Positions 1-7,773 of a stretch of DNA of 27,605 bases are shown here, one piece after another. The notes under the pieces were generated by a model, which had not been told where the DNA came from, made no database searches, and saw only the letters and a list, made by a program, of their open reading frames with translations. The stretch spans positions 34,874 to 62,478 of the forward strand of contig CAJUCE010000030.1 in NCBI GenBank assembly GCA_910584865.1, written 5' to 3'. Within the stretch, counting starts at the first letter, position 1, and each line of letters opens with the position of its first letter. Source of the stretch: an uncultured Acetatifactor sp. Lineage in GTDB: Bacteria; Bacillota; Clostridia; Lachnospirales; Lachnospiraceae. A program made the position numbers and the translations under genes.

Positions 1-201
1 GAATCCTCCGCCTCCTCTCCTGCTTCCGGCTTTCCTGACAGCTCCGGTTCTTCCTGTTCCTCCGGCTGCGAATCCTCCGCCTCCTCTCCTGCTTCCGGCT
101 TTCCTGACAGCTCCGGTTCTTCCTTATCCTCTGCCTGTGAATCCTCCGTGCTCTCTCCTGCTTCGGAGTTTCCCTGCGGCTCCGCTTCTTCCGGCTGTTC
201 C
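1..201. repeat. 69-bp tandem repeat (23-residue protein repeat)
   Basis: The units begin at 1, 70 and 139, each starting GAATCCTCCG on the + strand. The first two are nearly identical over about 54 bases and the third is diverged. The period is a multiple of three, so copy-number change would keep the coding frame of the secreted protein. The array continues past the left edge. Confidence 0.85.
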
Positions 202-566
202 TTAACCAGATTCCCGCCCGCATCTGCTTCCCCTGAAATCTCCGCACCGGAAGCCGCCGCTTTGCCGTCCGCACCACTGACATTTCCACTATCCCTGCGC
301 GTGCCATCTCCCGCCGGGTTCTCCGGAACCGTCACCTCCATACCAGACTCCGCTGACGGCCTTTCCTGTGTACTTCCCCCGAAACCAGTCTCCTGCTGCC
401 CTGATTTCGAACCCTCCACAGAACCGGCCCAGGCTGTCTCCCCTGCGGAAAACAACGAAAGTACCATTGCCGCCGCCAACAGGATCCCCGTTCCCCGCCG
501 TACCGTTTTGTAGCTCAATCCTTTCTTCCACACTGACTTTCCCGTACCTTCCTTCCGTTTTGCCAT
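1..566 (-). CDS. Secreted repeat protein, N-terminal part (cut by window edge)
   Basis: Open from an ATG at 566 to the left edge, about 188 codons visible, with a good ribosome binding site (GGAGGAGAG) about 10 bases upstream. The start reads MAKRKEGTGKSVWKKG, a basic stretch, followed by a hydrophobic core (GILLAAAMVLSLFSAG) and a likely signal peptidase site near AWAG, so export is likely. The rest is Glu/Pro/Ser/Gly-rich and probably disordered. Near the edge it becomes a tandem 23-residue repeat (EEPELSGKPEAGEEAEDSQ...) encoded by 69-bp DNA repeats. No catalytic or anchoring domain is visible because the C-terminus is outside the window. It is transcribed divergently from the neighbouring response regulator. 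Function not recognised; a cell-surface or wall-spanning linker is an inference. Confidence 0.75.
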   Translation of the reverse strand, partial: MAKRKEGTGKSVWKKGLSYKTVRRGTGILLAAAMVLSLFSAGETAWAGSVEGSKSGQQETGFGGSTQERPSAESGMEVTVPENPAGDGTRRDSGNVSGADGKAAASGAEISGEADAGGNLVKEQPEEAEPQGNSEAGESTEDSQAEDKEEPELSGKPEAGEEAEDSQPEEQEEPELSGKPEAGEEAED

Positions 567-761
567 ACTGCTTTTTCTCTCCTCCATACCTCAGATTCTC
601 TCCTTCACCCTTTCTGCCATCCTGTCGGCAGCTGTCTGTCTCCGCTCCTGTTTTGGATCTTCCAATTACAGCCTGCACGAACATTCTGCGGGAAAATACC
701 CGCCCTCTCCACTCTTCATATTTCCAAATTGTAGCAAAATATGAACGCAAAAAAAGCCTTT

Positions 762-796
762 TGGCAGGAAAGTCAGTTTTCTGGCAGAAAAGACAT
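762..796 (+). promoter_or_regulatory. Direct-repeat operator candidate upstream of response regulator
   Basis: Two related 14-base half-sites, TGGCAGGAAAGTCA at 762 and TGGCAGAAAAGACA at 782, start 20 bp apart on the same face of the helix. They end about 32 bp before the -35 box of the following promoter. Direct repeats spaced by two helical turns are typical of LytTR-family regulators, so autoregulation by the next gene is plausible. The half-sites do not match one published consensus exactly. Confidence 0.4.
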
Positions 797-856
797 CAAA
801 TTTACCCCAAATCGGGATGTCCCGAATTTGATAAATCTATCTTTATATGGTAAAAT
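795..856 (+). promoter_or_regulatory. Promoter of the RR-HK pair with overlapping palindrome
   Basis: The -35 TTGATA (828-833), a 17-bp spacer and the -10 TAAAAT (851-856) make a good vegetative promoter, predicting a start near 863. A nested palindrome overlaps the -35: outer arms ATCAAATT (795-802) and AATTTGAT (825-832), inner arms CGGGA (813-817) and TCCCG (820-824). This position suits a repressor site, though no binding protein can be named. Confidence 0.6.
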
Positions 857-882
857 CAGATTGGATTTCAGTATGAATTGAG

Positions 883-1632
883 GTGGAACTAATTTTAAAG
901 ATAGCAATTGTCGACGACGATCCGGAATGCCTGAACGAAATAGCCGGACTCTGTATGGATTTCAGCGCACACTCCCGCTGCCCGGCGGAAACAGTCCCCT
1001 TTTTAAACGGCCGGGCTTTTCTTGACGCATTTGAAGCGGGAAGCTTTTCCATTGTCTTCATGGATATCTACATGAAGGGAATGGACGGAATTTCCGCCGC
1101 CCTGAAGCTGCGGAGCCTGGACAGCAGCTGCCTCCTTATCTTCCTGACTTCCAGCCGGGAATTCATGCCTGACGCCTTTTCCTGCCACGCCTTCGAATAT
1201 ATCACCAAGCCCTTCTCCCGGCAGCGTATTTTCGGTGTGCTGACAGACGCCCTGAAAGTACTCCCCCGGACTCCTAAATACCTGGAACTTACAGAGGGCA
1301 GGAAAACGGTCCGCATCCTGCCTGACAAAATATGCTCCATTGTCACGGATGCCCATTACCTTGATATTACGCTGACGGACGGCGAAAAAATACGGTGCCG
1401 TATGACCATGTCGGAATTCCTGGAAAAGACTGACTTTGATACCCGTTTTCTCTCCGTCAACAAGGGAATTGCGGTAAATGCAGACTACATTGTTACCTTC
1501 GAAAATAATTGCTGTATCCTGGAAGGAGGAGCCCGGTTCCCGGTCCGGGTACGGGACAGGGCCCGAATTGAACAGGCCGCACAGGATTATGTTTTCGAAA
1601 AAATACGCCGGCAGCATATGCACTATCAATAA
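883..1632 (+). CDS. LytTR-family response regulator
   Basis: A two-component response regulator of the AgrA/ComE/VirR type. An N-terminal receiver domain (about residues 5-125) shows the acidic cluster D11-D13, the phosphoacceptor D61 in MDIYMKG, and K109 in the TKPF motif. A C-terminal LytTR DNA-binding domain follows (about 140-240; FLSVNKGIAVNADYI is the typical FxxxxxSxxVN-like stretch). It precedes a GHKL kinase on the same strand, so the two form a pair. The start is odd. The only conventional start is GTG at 883, but that GTG lies inside the Shine-Dalgarno-like AGGTGG (881-886). Starting at ATT 892 gives MLKIAIVDDD, the usual family N-terminus, at sensible spacing, so an AUU start is possible. 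Family call firm, start uncertain. Confidence 0.9.
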   Translation: MELILKIAIVDDDPECLNEIAGLCMDFSAHSRCPAETVPFLNGRAFLDAFEAGSFSIVFMDIYMKGMDGISAALKLRSLDSSCLLIFLTSSREFMPDAFSCHAFEYITKPFSRQRIFGVLTDALKVLPRTPKYLELTEGRKTVRILPDKICSIVTDAHYLDITLTDGEKIRCRMTMSEFLEKTDFDTRFLSVNKGIAVNADYIVTFENNCCILEGGARFPVRVRDRARIEQAAQDYVFEKIRRQHMHYQ

Positions 1633-1671
1633 TACCTTGCCCCAAAGAAACCTTGCCCGATTTCCATTTAT

Positions 1672-1984
1672 GGCAATTTGTACCGCATGCGCAGCAATTT
1701 ATACCCACAAACGCACTTAATTGCCGTCTGCACATGGCACACCGGGATGCACACAAACCGCAAGAGCATACGATTTGGCGCACGGCTGTCTTGCATACCA
1801 TAGAATGCAAGTAAGCATTCCATGGTCAAGAATTGAGCAAGGGAGCTCATTTTGACTGCACGGTTTCCGCAAAGCAAGTTACGGGACTTTCACGGTATAA
1901 CGAGTTAACGCATCAGCAATCCAGAGCTGAAAGCGGCAATTAAATGCGCCCACGAGTATAAACTCATACTCAAAAACGTTTGCC
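1672..1984 (-). ncRNA. Candidate structured RNA element between response regulator and kinase
   Basis: Read on the minus strand, positions 1964-1934 pair with 1726-1696 as an uninterrupted 31-bp stem, eight of whose pairs are G-U. On the plus strand those eight become C-A mismatches, so the structure is strand-specific. Inside are further hairpins: 1930-1913 (UCAGC/GCUGA), 1849-1834 (UGAGC/GCUCA), 1826-1797 (12-bp stem ACCAUGGAAUGC, loop UUACUU) and 1794-1760 (GCAAGA/UCUUGC capped by CGUGCG/CGUAUG). A 5-bp outer helix may pair 1984-1980 with 1676-1672. All frames are interrupted, so it is not coding. It fills most of the 382-bp gap before the kinase. It could be a non-coding RNA, or a palindromic repeat element (MITE-like) carried as DNA. 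No known RNA family was recognised and no clear promoter or terminator was found for it. Confidence 0.55.
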
Positions 1985-2014
1985 GATTGGAATTTTATAA
2001 CAGGAGGACGATTC

Positions 2015-3334
2015 ATGGAAAATACATACAAGTGGCTGTCAATCCTGCTGCAGCTTCTGGTTCTCATCCCCAGTACGGCATCCTGCTATCTTTCCGCAAA
2101 AAACCAGATGAAATATTCCCCGGGAAAAACCGCCGCCCTGTGCACCGCCCTGCTCCTGCCCTATTCCCTGGTTTTCGCCGCACTCCATGTTCTGCTGCAC
2201 ATCGACATATATGCCATGCTTCTTCCGTCCCTGGTTGTGTTCTTTTTTCTATACCGCCGCACGGTAAACCTTGACTTTCCCCGGGCCCTGGCCATCTATA
2301 CAGGCATCTGTGCCATAGAAACCTTCCCTGCCCAGTTCGCCTATTCCCTGGATGCCGCCCTTCACCCTGCCTCCGGCGCGGCAAACCTTTCTCCGGAAGG
2401 AGCTCTCTTTCACCTGGGGCTCTCCCTTCTGCTGCTGGCAGCTTTCTCCTATCCTGCCACACGGCATTTTACCCAGACTGTGGACACACTTGACGCTGCC
2501 AGGGTATGGCACTCCACTACACTATTGTCTTCCCTTTTCTTTTTCTTCAACATCCTTGCCGTCCCGCGTTCCTACAGCACCCTGTACGCAGGCCGGATGA
2601 AATTGCTTTTTCCCGCATTCGAAGTCGTGGCGCTGGCAGTGCTTGTGACAATCTATCTGCTCTTCTACCAGGGGGCCAACGTTATCCTGGAACACACGGC
2701 GCTGCAAGAACGTACCCGGCTCCTGGAAATGCAGTCCCGCCAGTACCTTGCCCTGCAGGAATATATGCGGCAGACCGCAAGGCTCCGCCATGACTTCCGC
2801 CATTCCATACGCCTGTTAGCTTCCCTGGCGGAACGCGACGACATAGACAGCATCCGGAGACACCTGGCAGAATACCAGGTCAGCCTCGAAGGAAACGCCG
2901 TAGTTAACTACTCTAAAAACGCGGCCCTGAACGCCCTGTTCGGCTATTATCAGGAGGCGGCATCTTCCGCAGGCATAGAAACCGACTGGCACATTGCACT
3001 TCCGGATCCCCTGCCTTTTCCGGAGCTGGACATGGCGGCATTGTTCGGAAACCTTCTGGAGAACGCCATCGCCGGGTGCCGGACCCTTCCTCCAGGCTCC
3101 CGCTACTTCTGCCTTACCGCAGAGATCCGCCATGAAAACAGACTTTATGTGGTTTCCACCAACAGCTTTGACGGAAATGTGAAAAAAGACAAAGCCGGAT
3201 ACCGTTCCACCAGACACAGCGGACTGGGTACCGGCCTTGCCTCTATTGCCGCAGTCGCCGAAAAATACGGCGGTACCGCCAAAGCTTCCAACACTGACAG
3301 GGAATTTTTCGTGGATGTGGTTCTGAAATTATAA
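2015..3334 (+). CDS. GHKL-domain sensor histidine kinase (AgrC/ComD-like, HPK10 type)
   Basis: Membrane sensor kinase, 439 residues, start ATG with AGGAGG just upstream. Residues 1-220 contain about six hydrophobic membrane segments and no recognised extracellular domain. A coiled linker with the H-box RLRHDFRH (H259 the likely phospho-histidine) follows, then a GHKL ATPase domain with N-box GNLLENA (345-351) and G-box GLGTGLAS (403-410). This layout is typical of peptide-sensing kinases of the agr/com type. It presumably phosphorylates D61 of the upstream LytTR regulator. Downstream it is convergent with the ABC operon, with only about 30 bp between stop codons and no clear terminator. Confidence 0.9.
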   Translation: MENTYKWLSILLQLLVLIPSTASCYLSAKNQMKYSPGKTAALCTALLLPYSLVFAALHVLLHIDIYAMLLPSLVVFFFLYRRTVNLDFPRALAIYTGICAIETFPAQFAYSLDAALHPASGAANLSPEGALFHLGLSLLLLAAFSYPATRHFTQTVDTLDAARVWHSTTLLSSLFFFFNILAVPRSYSTLYAGRMKLLFPAFEVVALAVLVTIYLLFYQGANVILEHTALQERTRLLEMQSRQYLALQEYMRQTARLRHDFRHSIRLLASLAERDDIDSIRRHLAEYQVSLEGNAVVNYSKNAALNALFGYYQEAASSAGIETDWHIALPDPLPFPELDMAALFGNLLENAIAGCRTLPPGSRYFCLTAEIRHENRLYVVSTNSFDGNVKKDKAGYRSTRHSGLGTGLASIAAVAEKYGGTAKASNTDREFFVDVVLKL

Positions 3335-3365
3335 CTTTCCGCTTTTCGTTTTTACCCAGTGCCTG

Positions 3366-5429
3366 TCAACAGCCTTTGTTTTCCGTCACATAATATTTCG
3401 CCTGGGCATGCCACATTCCGGCGTAATGCCCCTGCCTCTCCAGAAGCGTCTCATGGCTTCCCCGCTCCACGATCTCCCCGTCCCGGAACACTACGATATC
3501 GTCGCAGAACCGGCAGCTGCTCATACGGTGGGAAATGTAGATACTGGTCTTGTCCTTCACCATCTCATGGAAGCCCGCATACACTTCCGCCTCGCTGATG
3601 GGGTCCAGAGCGGCGGTGGGCTCATCCAGTACCACAAAGGGAGCGTCCTTGTACAGCGCCCTGGCAAGGGCCAGCTTCTGGGCCTCCCCGCCGCTGACAT
3701 CCACGCCGCCCTCCCGGTCCTTGAAAAGCAGCGTGTCCGTCCCCTGGGGAAGCCCCTCCACGAACTGTGCCGCCCCGGCCCGGACCAGGCAGTCCTGCAG
3801 CCGGGTGTCATCCCGTTCATATGCCGTGACAATATTCTGCCACAGGGGGAATGAAAAGAGCTTGAAATCCTGGAACACCACCCCGAACAGCTCCCTGTAT
3901 TCCTCCTCCCGGTATTTCCGGATGTCGATGCCGTTTAAGGTGATAACGCCCTCTGTGGGCTCGTACAGCCTGCAGAGGAGCTTGATAAAGGTGGTCTTGC
4001 CCGCGCCGTTCTCCCCCACCAAAGCAAGCTTATTCTTCATGGTGAGCTTACAGTTGACATGCTTCAGGATCATCTCCTCACTGCCTGGATAGCGGAAGCT
4101 CACATCCTTAAATTCAATCTCATACTCCCCGTCAAGGCGCTTCTCCACGGGAATGGTTCCTGTGGCATGCTTATTTTCCATCTTCATCAGTTCCAGGAAA
4201 TCCGTCATGTAGTCATTGGCCCGCTTAATCTGCGTGTTGTGCCAGGTAACACCCTGAAATCCTCCCGCCAGCTTCATCAGGGCTCCCGTATACTGGGTAA
4301 ATGCGCCTATGGTGATGGCGCCTGTCAGCACCTTCACAGCCACGAACAGGTAACTGAATACGGTGAAAAAGCCATTAGTGAGATTCGCGTTCAATACTCC
4401 CCTGGTCTCCACATCGCACATATTCTCGTAAAACCCGCTGCTCTTTTCATTCCATTTTGCCATGTTGTCCATCAGCATCCCCTGCATATCGTACATGCGG
4501 ATCACTTTTGCCGCCTGCAGGTTCATCATGACTCTGGCCAACAGATAATTCAGCTGCATTTCCATCCCCGCATGATCCTGGAGATATTTTTTCGTATTTT
4601 TGATCATTCCGGACGCTTCCGCGGCCCTGATCACCATGATCAGAGCCAGGAACAGGAGCACCAAAGCCACGGAGACGGCCGGCCTGGCGGCAAAAGCAAG
4701 CAGAGACCCTTTTGTCCGTGGACGGCTGAAGCACAGCACGCCGATCATCCCCGCCGCCGTCCCGATCTCCAGAAGCCCTGTCAGCAGCCCCTGGTAATAT
4801 GTCACGATACTGCCCAGTCCTCCGTACATGGAAGCGATGCGCTCCGATGTGAAAATCTTCTCCGACACCTGGGGCTGCTCCATGGTCTCGTAATCCAGGG
4901 AGGCTGCCTTCTCCCGCATCATCACCATAAAAGCCAGGGAACAGCGCTGGGAAGATTTTGCATAAGCCTTTTCCACCAGCTGGGCTGCCGCTCCCAGGAT
5001 AAGCCCTGTCAGGACCGTCACGCATCCCCGGAAAAATCCCTCCGCAAACCGGCCTGCAAGCAGGGTATCAATGAACCTGGCCGTCAGATACAGGTTCAGG
5101 TAAGCGGCCGTCACCTGCAGGACCGTATTGATGATCCGCAGGGGAATGGCGGAAGAATCCACTTTATGTACGATTTTCATCAATTCCAGTCCTGTCTTGT
5201 GATATTTCACGGCTTCCCGCAGCTTTTTTGATACGGCTGTCTCTCTTCTCTTATTATTCTGCCTCTTATTATCAAGTCCCTCTTTATTCTGCTTCTTTTT
5301 ATTTTCTATGTCCATGCCAATGCCTTTCTTATCGCTTTTTATTCTCCTTGTCCTTGCCGATTCCTTTCTTATCGTTTTCACGCTATGATACAGAATAGAA
5401 TACGGCAAATATCGCGCACATAAACTCAC
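3366..5429 (-). CDS. ABC exporter half-transporter (membrane domain fused to ATPase)
   Basis: An exporter-type ABC protein, 687 residues from GTG 5429. An N-terminal membrane domain (about 90-400) precedes a nucleotide-binding domain with Walker A GENGAGKTT (472-480), Q-loop FQD (519-521), signature VSGGE (578-582), Walker B FVVLDEPTAALDP (598-610) and H-loop SHR (633-635). All ATPase motifs are intact. The first ATG-supported alternative start is 5315 (MDIENKKKQ, after a weak AAAGG), which would remove a basic 38-residue tail. The longer start is only 4 bases after the upstream stop and fits translational coupling. It most likely forms a heterodimer with the upstream half-transporter. Substrate unknown; the flanking sensory genes suggest peptide or antibiotic export, which is inference. 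Confidence 0.9.
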   Translation of the reverse strand: MSLCARYLPYSILYHSVKTIRKESARTRRIKSDKKGIGMDIENKKKQNKEGLDNKRQNNKRRETAVSKKLREAVKYHKTGLELMKIVHKVDSSAIPLRIINTVLQVTAAYLNLYLTARFIDTLLAGRFAEGFFRGCVTVLTGLILGAAAQLVEKAYAKSSQRCSLAFMVMMREKAASLDYETMEQPQVSEKIFTSERIASMYGGLGSIVTYYQGLLTGLLEIGTAAGMIGVLCFSRPRTKGSLLAFAARPAVSVALVLLFLALIMVIRAAEASGMIKNTKKYLQDHAGMEMQLNYLLARVMMNLQAAKVIRMYDMQGMLMDNMAKWNEKSSGFYENMCDVETRGVLNANLTNGFFTVFSYLFVAVKVLTGAITIGAFTQYTGALMKLAGGFQGVTWHNTQIKRANDYMTDFLELMKMENKHATGTIPVEKRLDGEYEIEFKDVSFRYPGSEEMILKHVNCKLTMKNKLALVGENGAGKTTFIKLLCRLYEPTEGVITLNGIDIRKYREEEYRELFGVVFQDFKLFSFPLWQNIVTAYERDDTRLQDCLVRAGAAQFVEGLPQGTDTLLFKDREGGVDVSGGEAQKLALARALYKDAPFVVLDEPTAALDPISEAEVYAGFHEMVKDKTSIYISHRMSSCRFCDDIVVFRDGEIVERGSHETLLERQGHYAGMWHAQAKYYVTENKGC

Positions 5430-5433
5430 AGCG

Positions 5434-7374
5434 CTACCTGGTTATTACCGCATTCTCCCGATAATCTTCCTCGTAATACTGCGCCTGTGTGCGGAACATG
5501 GCGGCGTAGGCCCCCTGCTTTTCCATCAGCGCCTCATGGCTGCCTTCCTCCACAATCCTTCCCTTCTCCATATATAAAATACGGTGGCAGAACTTGGTGG
5601 AGCTCAGCCTGTGGGAGATAAAAATACTGGTTTTGTTCTGTGTCATCTGGAAATATTTGTCATACATCCTGCTCTCCGCAATGGGGTCCAGGGCAGCGGT
5701 GGGTTCGTCCAGAATCACGATGGGCGCGTCCTTATAGAGGGCCCTGGCCAGCATCAGCCGCTGAAGTTCTCCCCCTGACAGGGTTACGCCGGAGGCATCC
5801 AGATCCTTATTCAAATTGGTCTGTTCTCTCCCTGAAAGCTCCTGGACCCTGTCCCACAGCCCTGCGTCGCGGAGGCTCTTTTCCACTTTCCCGAAATCGG
5901 TTTCATCCGCCGCCCTGCAGGAGACATTATCCGACAGAGGGAAGGAAAAGGCGAATACTTCCTGAAACACCACCGCAAACTCCTTCCTGTAATCCTCCGG
6001 CGACAGCAGGGACACATCCTGGCCGTCCAGGTATATTTTCCCCGAAGTGGGCCTGTACAGGCCGCATATCAGCTTGATCAGGGTAGATTTTCCGGCGCCG
6101 TTCATCCCCACCAGGGCAAGCTTTTCCCCCGGCCTTATAGTCAGGGTCAGATCGTGGACCGCATCCTTTCTTGAATGGTTCTCTTCCATTGATTGCCCTT
6201 CCTCCCTGGAAGGGTTCTCATAACAAAATGAAACATGTTCCAGGCGAATTTCGTGGATTTTGCCCGAATTCGCCACCTTAGCATTTTGTCGGGAATCCTC
6301 TCTGGAAAAGTCCAGGAAATCCCGGTAGCGACTCATGTAGCGGTTATTTTTCAACATTTCCCCCATAGCCGACGTCAGGGAATTCATCCATCCCCCAAAG
6401 CCTCCCACGATTCCCACGCAGAGCAGAAAACCTGCCAGATTTATATTTCCCAGTGCCATCTGATGAATCAGATAAGCGTATATAAGCAGATCTCTTACGG
6501 CGGACAGTGCTTTCTCAAAGAGAGAGGCATTGATGGAACAGTTTCTCTGCCTGCCGCTCCAGTAAGCCATTTCCTCCGTCATCTTCCCGAATGCCGCCCG
6601 AAACCAGTCCCACATCCGATACAGCCTGATATCCTTGCCGTTGGCCGGAACCAGAACCTCCCGTTTCAGGTACTCATATCCCTGACTGACCTTGATATAC
6701 TTTTCCGCATGCCTGATGGTCCGCTGATCCGCGTATACATTCACCGCCATACACACTCCCGAGGAACCCGCCAGAAGCAATAGCAGCCAGAAATGAATTC
6801 TGCCTATGATCACGGAATATACAGCCAACCCTGCCAGAGCGATAACCGCATTCGCAAACGCGTCCAGAAAGGCCTCTATTCCGGTATCATTGCCATAATA
6901 AATATTTCCCCTTGCCCCTTCCATCTTCCTCTGGCCTTCGGCGCTCTCAAACTTCTGAAAATCCGCCGTCAGGGCCGCCTCAAACAGTTCCGCTCCCAGG
7001 CGTATGCGGAACATAAATCTTCCCTTCCTGCTCGCCGAACCCAGATAATCCCCGGCTGTACCCATGGCCTGCAGCGCCACAACATACCCTGCCATGGACA
7101 GGAAGATGAGCTCCGGCTTCCACCCGCTTCCCAACAGGTAAACCACCGCGCTGGGCAGAGCCATGGCCGCAAAGGGGCGCAGGACGGCCAGGACGATATG
7201 GCCTCCCATGACTGCCAGATACCGGGCTCCCATGATTTTTCGGAATCTGGAGAAAGCGGATCTGTAGTTGTCCCACAGGGGGTAGCGCCTGTAATCCGCC
7301 GCTTCTTCTGCTTTCTTTTTCCTGGCTGGCTTTTCTTCTGCATTTGTATTTCTTTTCTTCTTTTCTCTTCCCAT
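5434..7374 (-). CDS. ABC exporter half-transporter, first gene of the pair
   Basis: 646 residues, start ATG with AAAAGGAAAAG upstream. A very basic N-terminal tail (1-30) is followed by the membrane domain (about 50-340) and the ATPase domain: Walker A GMNGAGKST (423-431), Q-loop FQE (470-472), signature LSGGE (532-536), Walker B IVILDEPTAALDP (552-564), H-loop SHR (587-589). All key residues are present. A short hydrophilic insertion rich in Glu/Ser/Asn (about 388-403) sits between the first strands of the ATPase domain, just before Walker A. It overlaps or nearly overlaps the next gene, so the two are co-translated and probably form a heterodimer. The upstream gap carries LytTR-type repeats, making it a probable target of the second two-component system. 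Confidence 0.9.
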   Translation of the reverse strand: MGREKKKRNTNAEEKPARKKKAEEAADYRRYPLWDNYRSAFSRFRKIMGARYLAVMGGHIVLAVLRPFAAMALPSAVVYLLGSGWKPELIFLSMAGYVVALQAMGTAGDYLGSASRKGRFMFRIRLGAELFEAALTADFQKFESAEGQRKMEGARGNIYYGNDTGIEAFLDAFANAVIALAGLAVYSVIIGRIHFWLLLLLAGSSGVCMAVNVYADQRTIRHAEKYIKVSQGYEYLKREVLVPANGKDIRLYRMWDWFRAAFGKMTEEMAYWSGRQRNCSINASLFEKALSAVRDLLIYAYLIHQMALGNINLAGFLLCVGIVGGFGGWMNSLTSAMGEMLKNNRYMSRYRDFLDFSREDSRQNAKVANSGKIHEIRLEHVSFCYENPSREEGQSMEENHSRKDAVHDLTLTIRPGEKLALVGMNGAGKSTLIKLICGLYRPTSGKIYLDGQDVSLLSPEDYRKEFAVVFQEVFAFSFPLSDNVSCRAADETDFGKVEKSLRDAGLWDRVQELSGREQTNLNKDLDASGVTLSGGELQRLMLARALYKDAPIVILDEPTAALDPIAESRMYDKYFQMTQNKTSIFISHRLSSTKFCHRILYMEKGRIVEEGSHEALMEKQGAYAAMFRTQAQYYEEDYRENAVITR

Positions 7375-7577
7375 CTTTTCCTTTTATTTCCTTTCTTCTC
7401 GTTTCCTTCCCCTTGCCTTGCCTCTTATGCTTTGTGCAACGATCTCCTTTCCGAAGCCGTACCGCTGTCTCTTTCTCCTCAGAGTTCCAGACAGGCATGG
7501 AGCCTCTTTTCCTGCCCTGTACTGCTGTCTCTGCGCAGCCGGCTGACCACTCTCTCTAAAACCACCATAATATAAAA

Positions 7578-7595
7578 ATCCCCCAATTGGGGGAT
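7578..7595 (-). terminator. Intrinsic terminator or attenuator hairpin before the ABC operon
   Basis: ATCCCCC and GGGGGAT form a 7-bp stem with loop AATT, followed on the minus strand by TTTTTATATT. This would end transcripts running from the second kinase gene toward the ABC genes. Because it lies between the direct repeats and the ABC start, it could instead sit inside the spacer of an activated promoter or act as an attenuator. Confidence 0.55.
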
Positions 7596-7599
7596 TGTC

Positions 7600-7631
7600 G
7601 CACGAAATGTTGAATTTGCAGCACGAAATGT
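7600..7631 (-). promoter_or_regulatory. LytTR-type direct-repeat operator upstream of ABC operon
   Basis: Minus strand ACATTTCGTGC occurs twice, at 7631-7621 and 7610-7600, identical over 11 bases and 21 bp apart start to start. Paired imperfect repeats of ACATT/ACNGTT type spaced two helical turns apart are the known binding geometry of ComE/AgrA-like regulators. The downstream target on this strand is the ABC pair. Confidence 0.6.
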
Positions 7632-7652
7632 AAGAAGCCCTCGCGGCTTCTT
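7632..7652 (-). terminator. Hairpin downstream of the second sensor kinase
   Basis: AAGAAGCC pairs with GGCTTCTT (8 bp, 5-base loop). On the minus strand the stem ends in CTTCTT and then enters the direct repeats. The U-run is weak, so termination here is only moderately supported. The 7653-7773 stretch next to it holds no convincing gene. Confidence 0.4.
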
Positions 7653-7773
7653 CTCAGGCGTTCTCCGCGTTCAGGTTCTTTTCCCTGTGTGTTCCTTCAG
7701 CATCACAAGGCACCCGCATCCTTTTCTATCCATACAGCACTGGCACCGCTTCGGTCTATATATAACCGACCGC

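Noticed and set aside
1..138. Repeats considered as a CRISPR array
   Set aside because: Units are contiguous without spacers and are translated in frame within a secreted protein.
1673..1705. GCAATTTGTACC and GCAATTTATACC, 21 bp apart, as a LytTR operator
   Set aside because: They overlap the 3' side of the folded minus-strand element and do not resemble LytTR consensus; structure explains one of the copies better.
4059..5231. Long plus-strand open frame (His/Gln-rich, 390 codons) opposite the ABC gene
   Set aside because: It is the antisense shadow of a clear ABC transporter with intact motifs and has no family-like sequence; similar shadows at 6793-7575 and 9588-10430 were dropped for the same reason.
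7671..7733. 20-codon minus-strand peptide MDRKGCGCLVMLKEHTGKRT as a possible pheromone
   Set aside because: No ribosome binding site, no processing motif, and located after the kinase stop among terminator-like hairpins.
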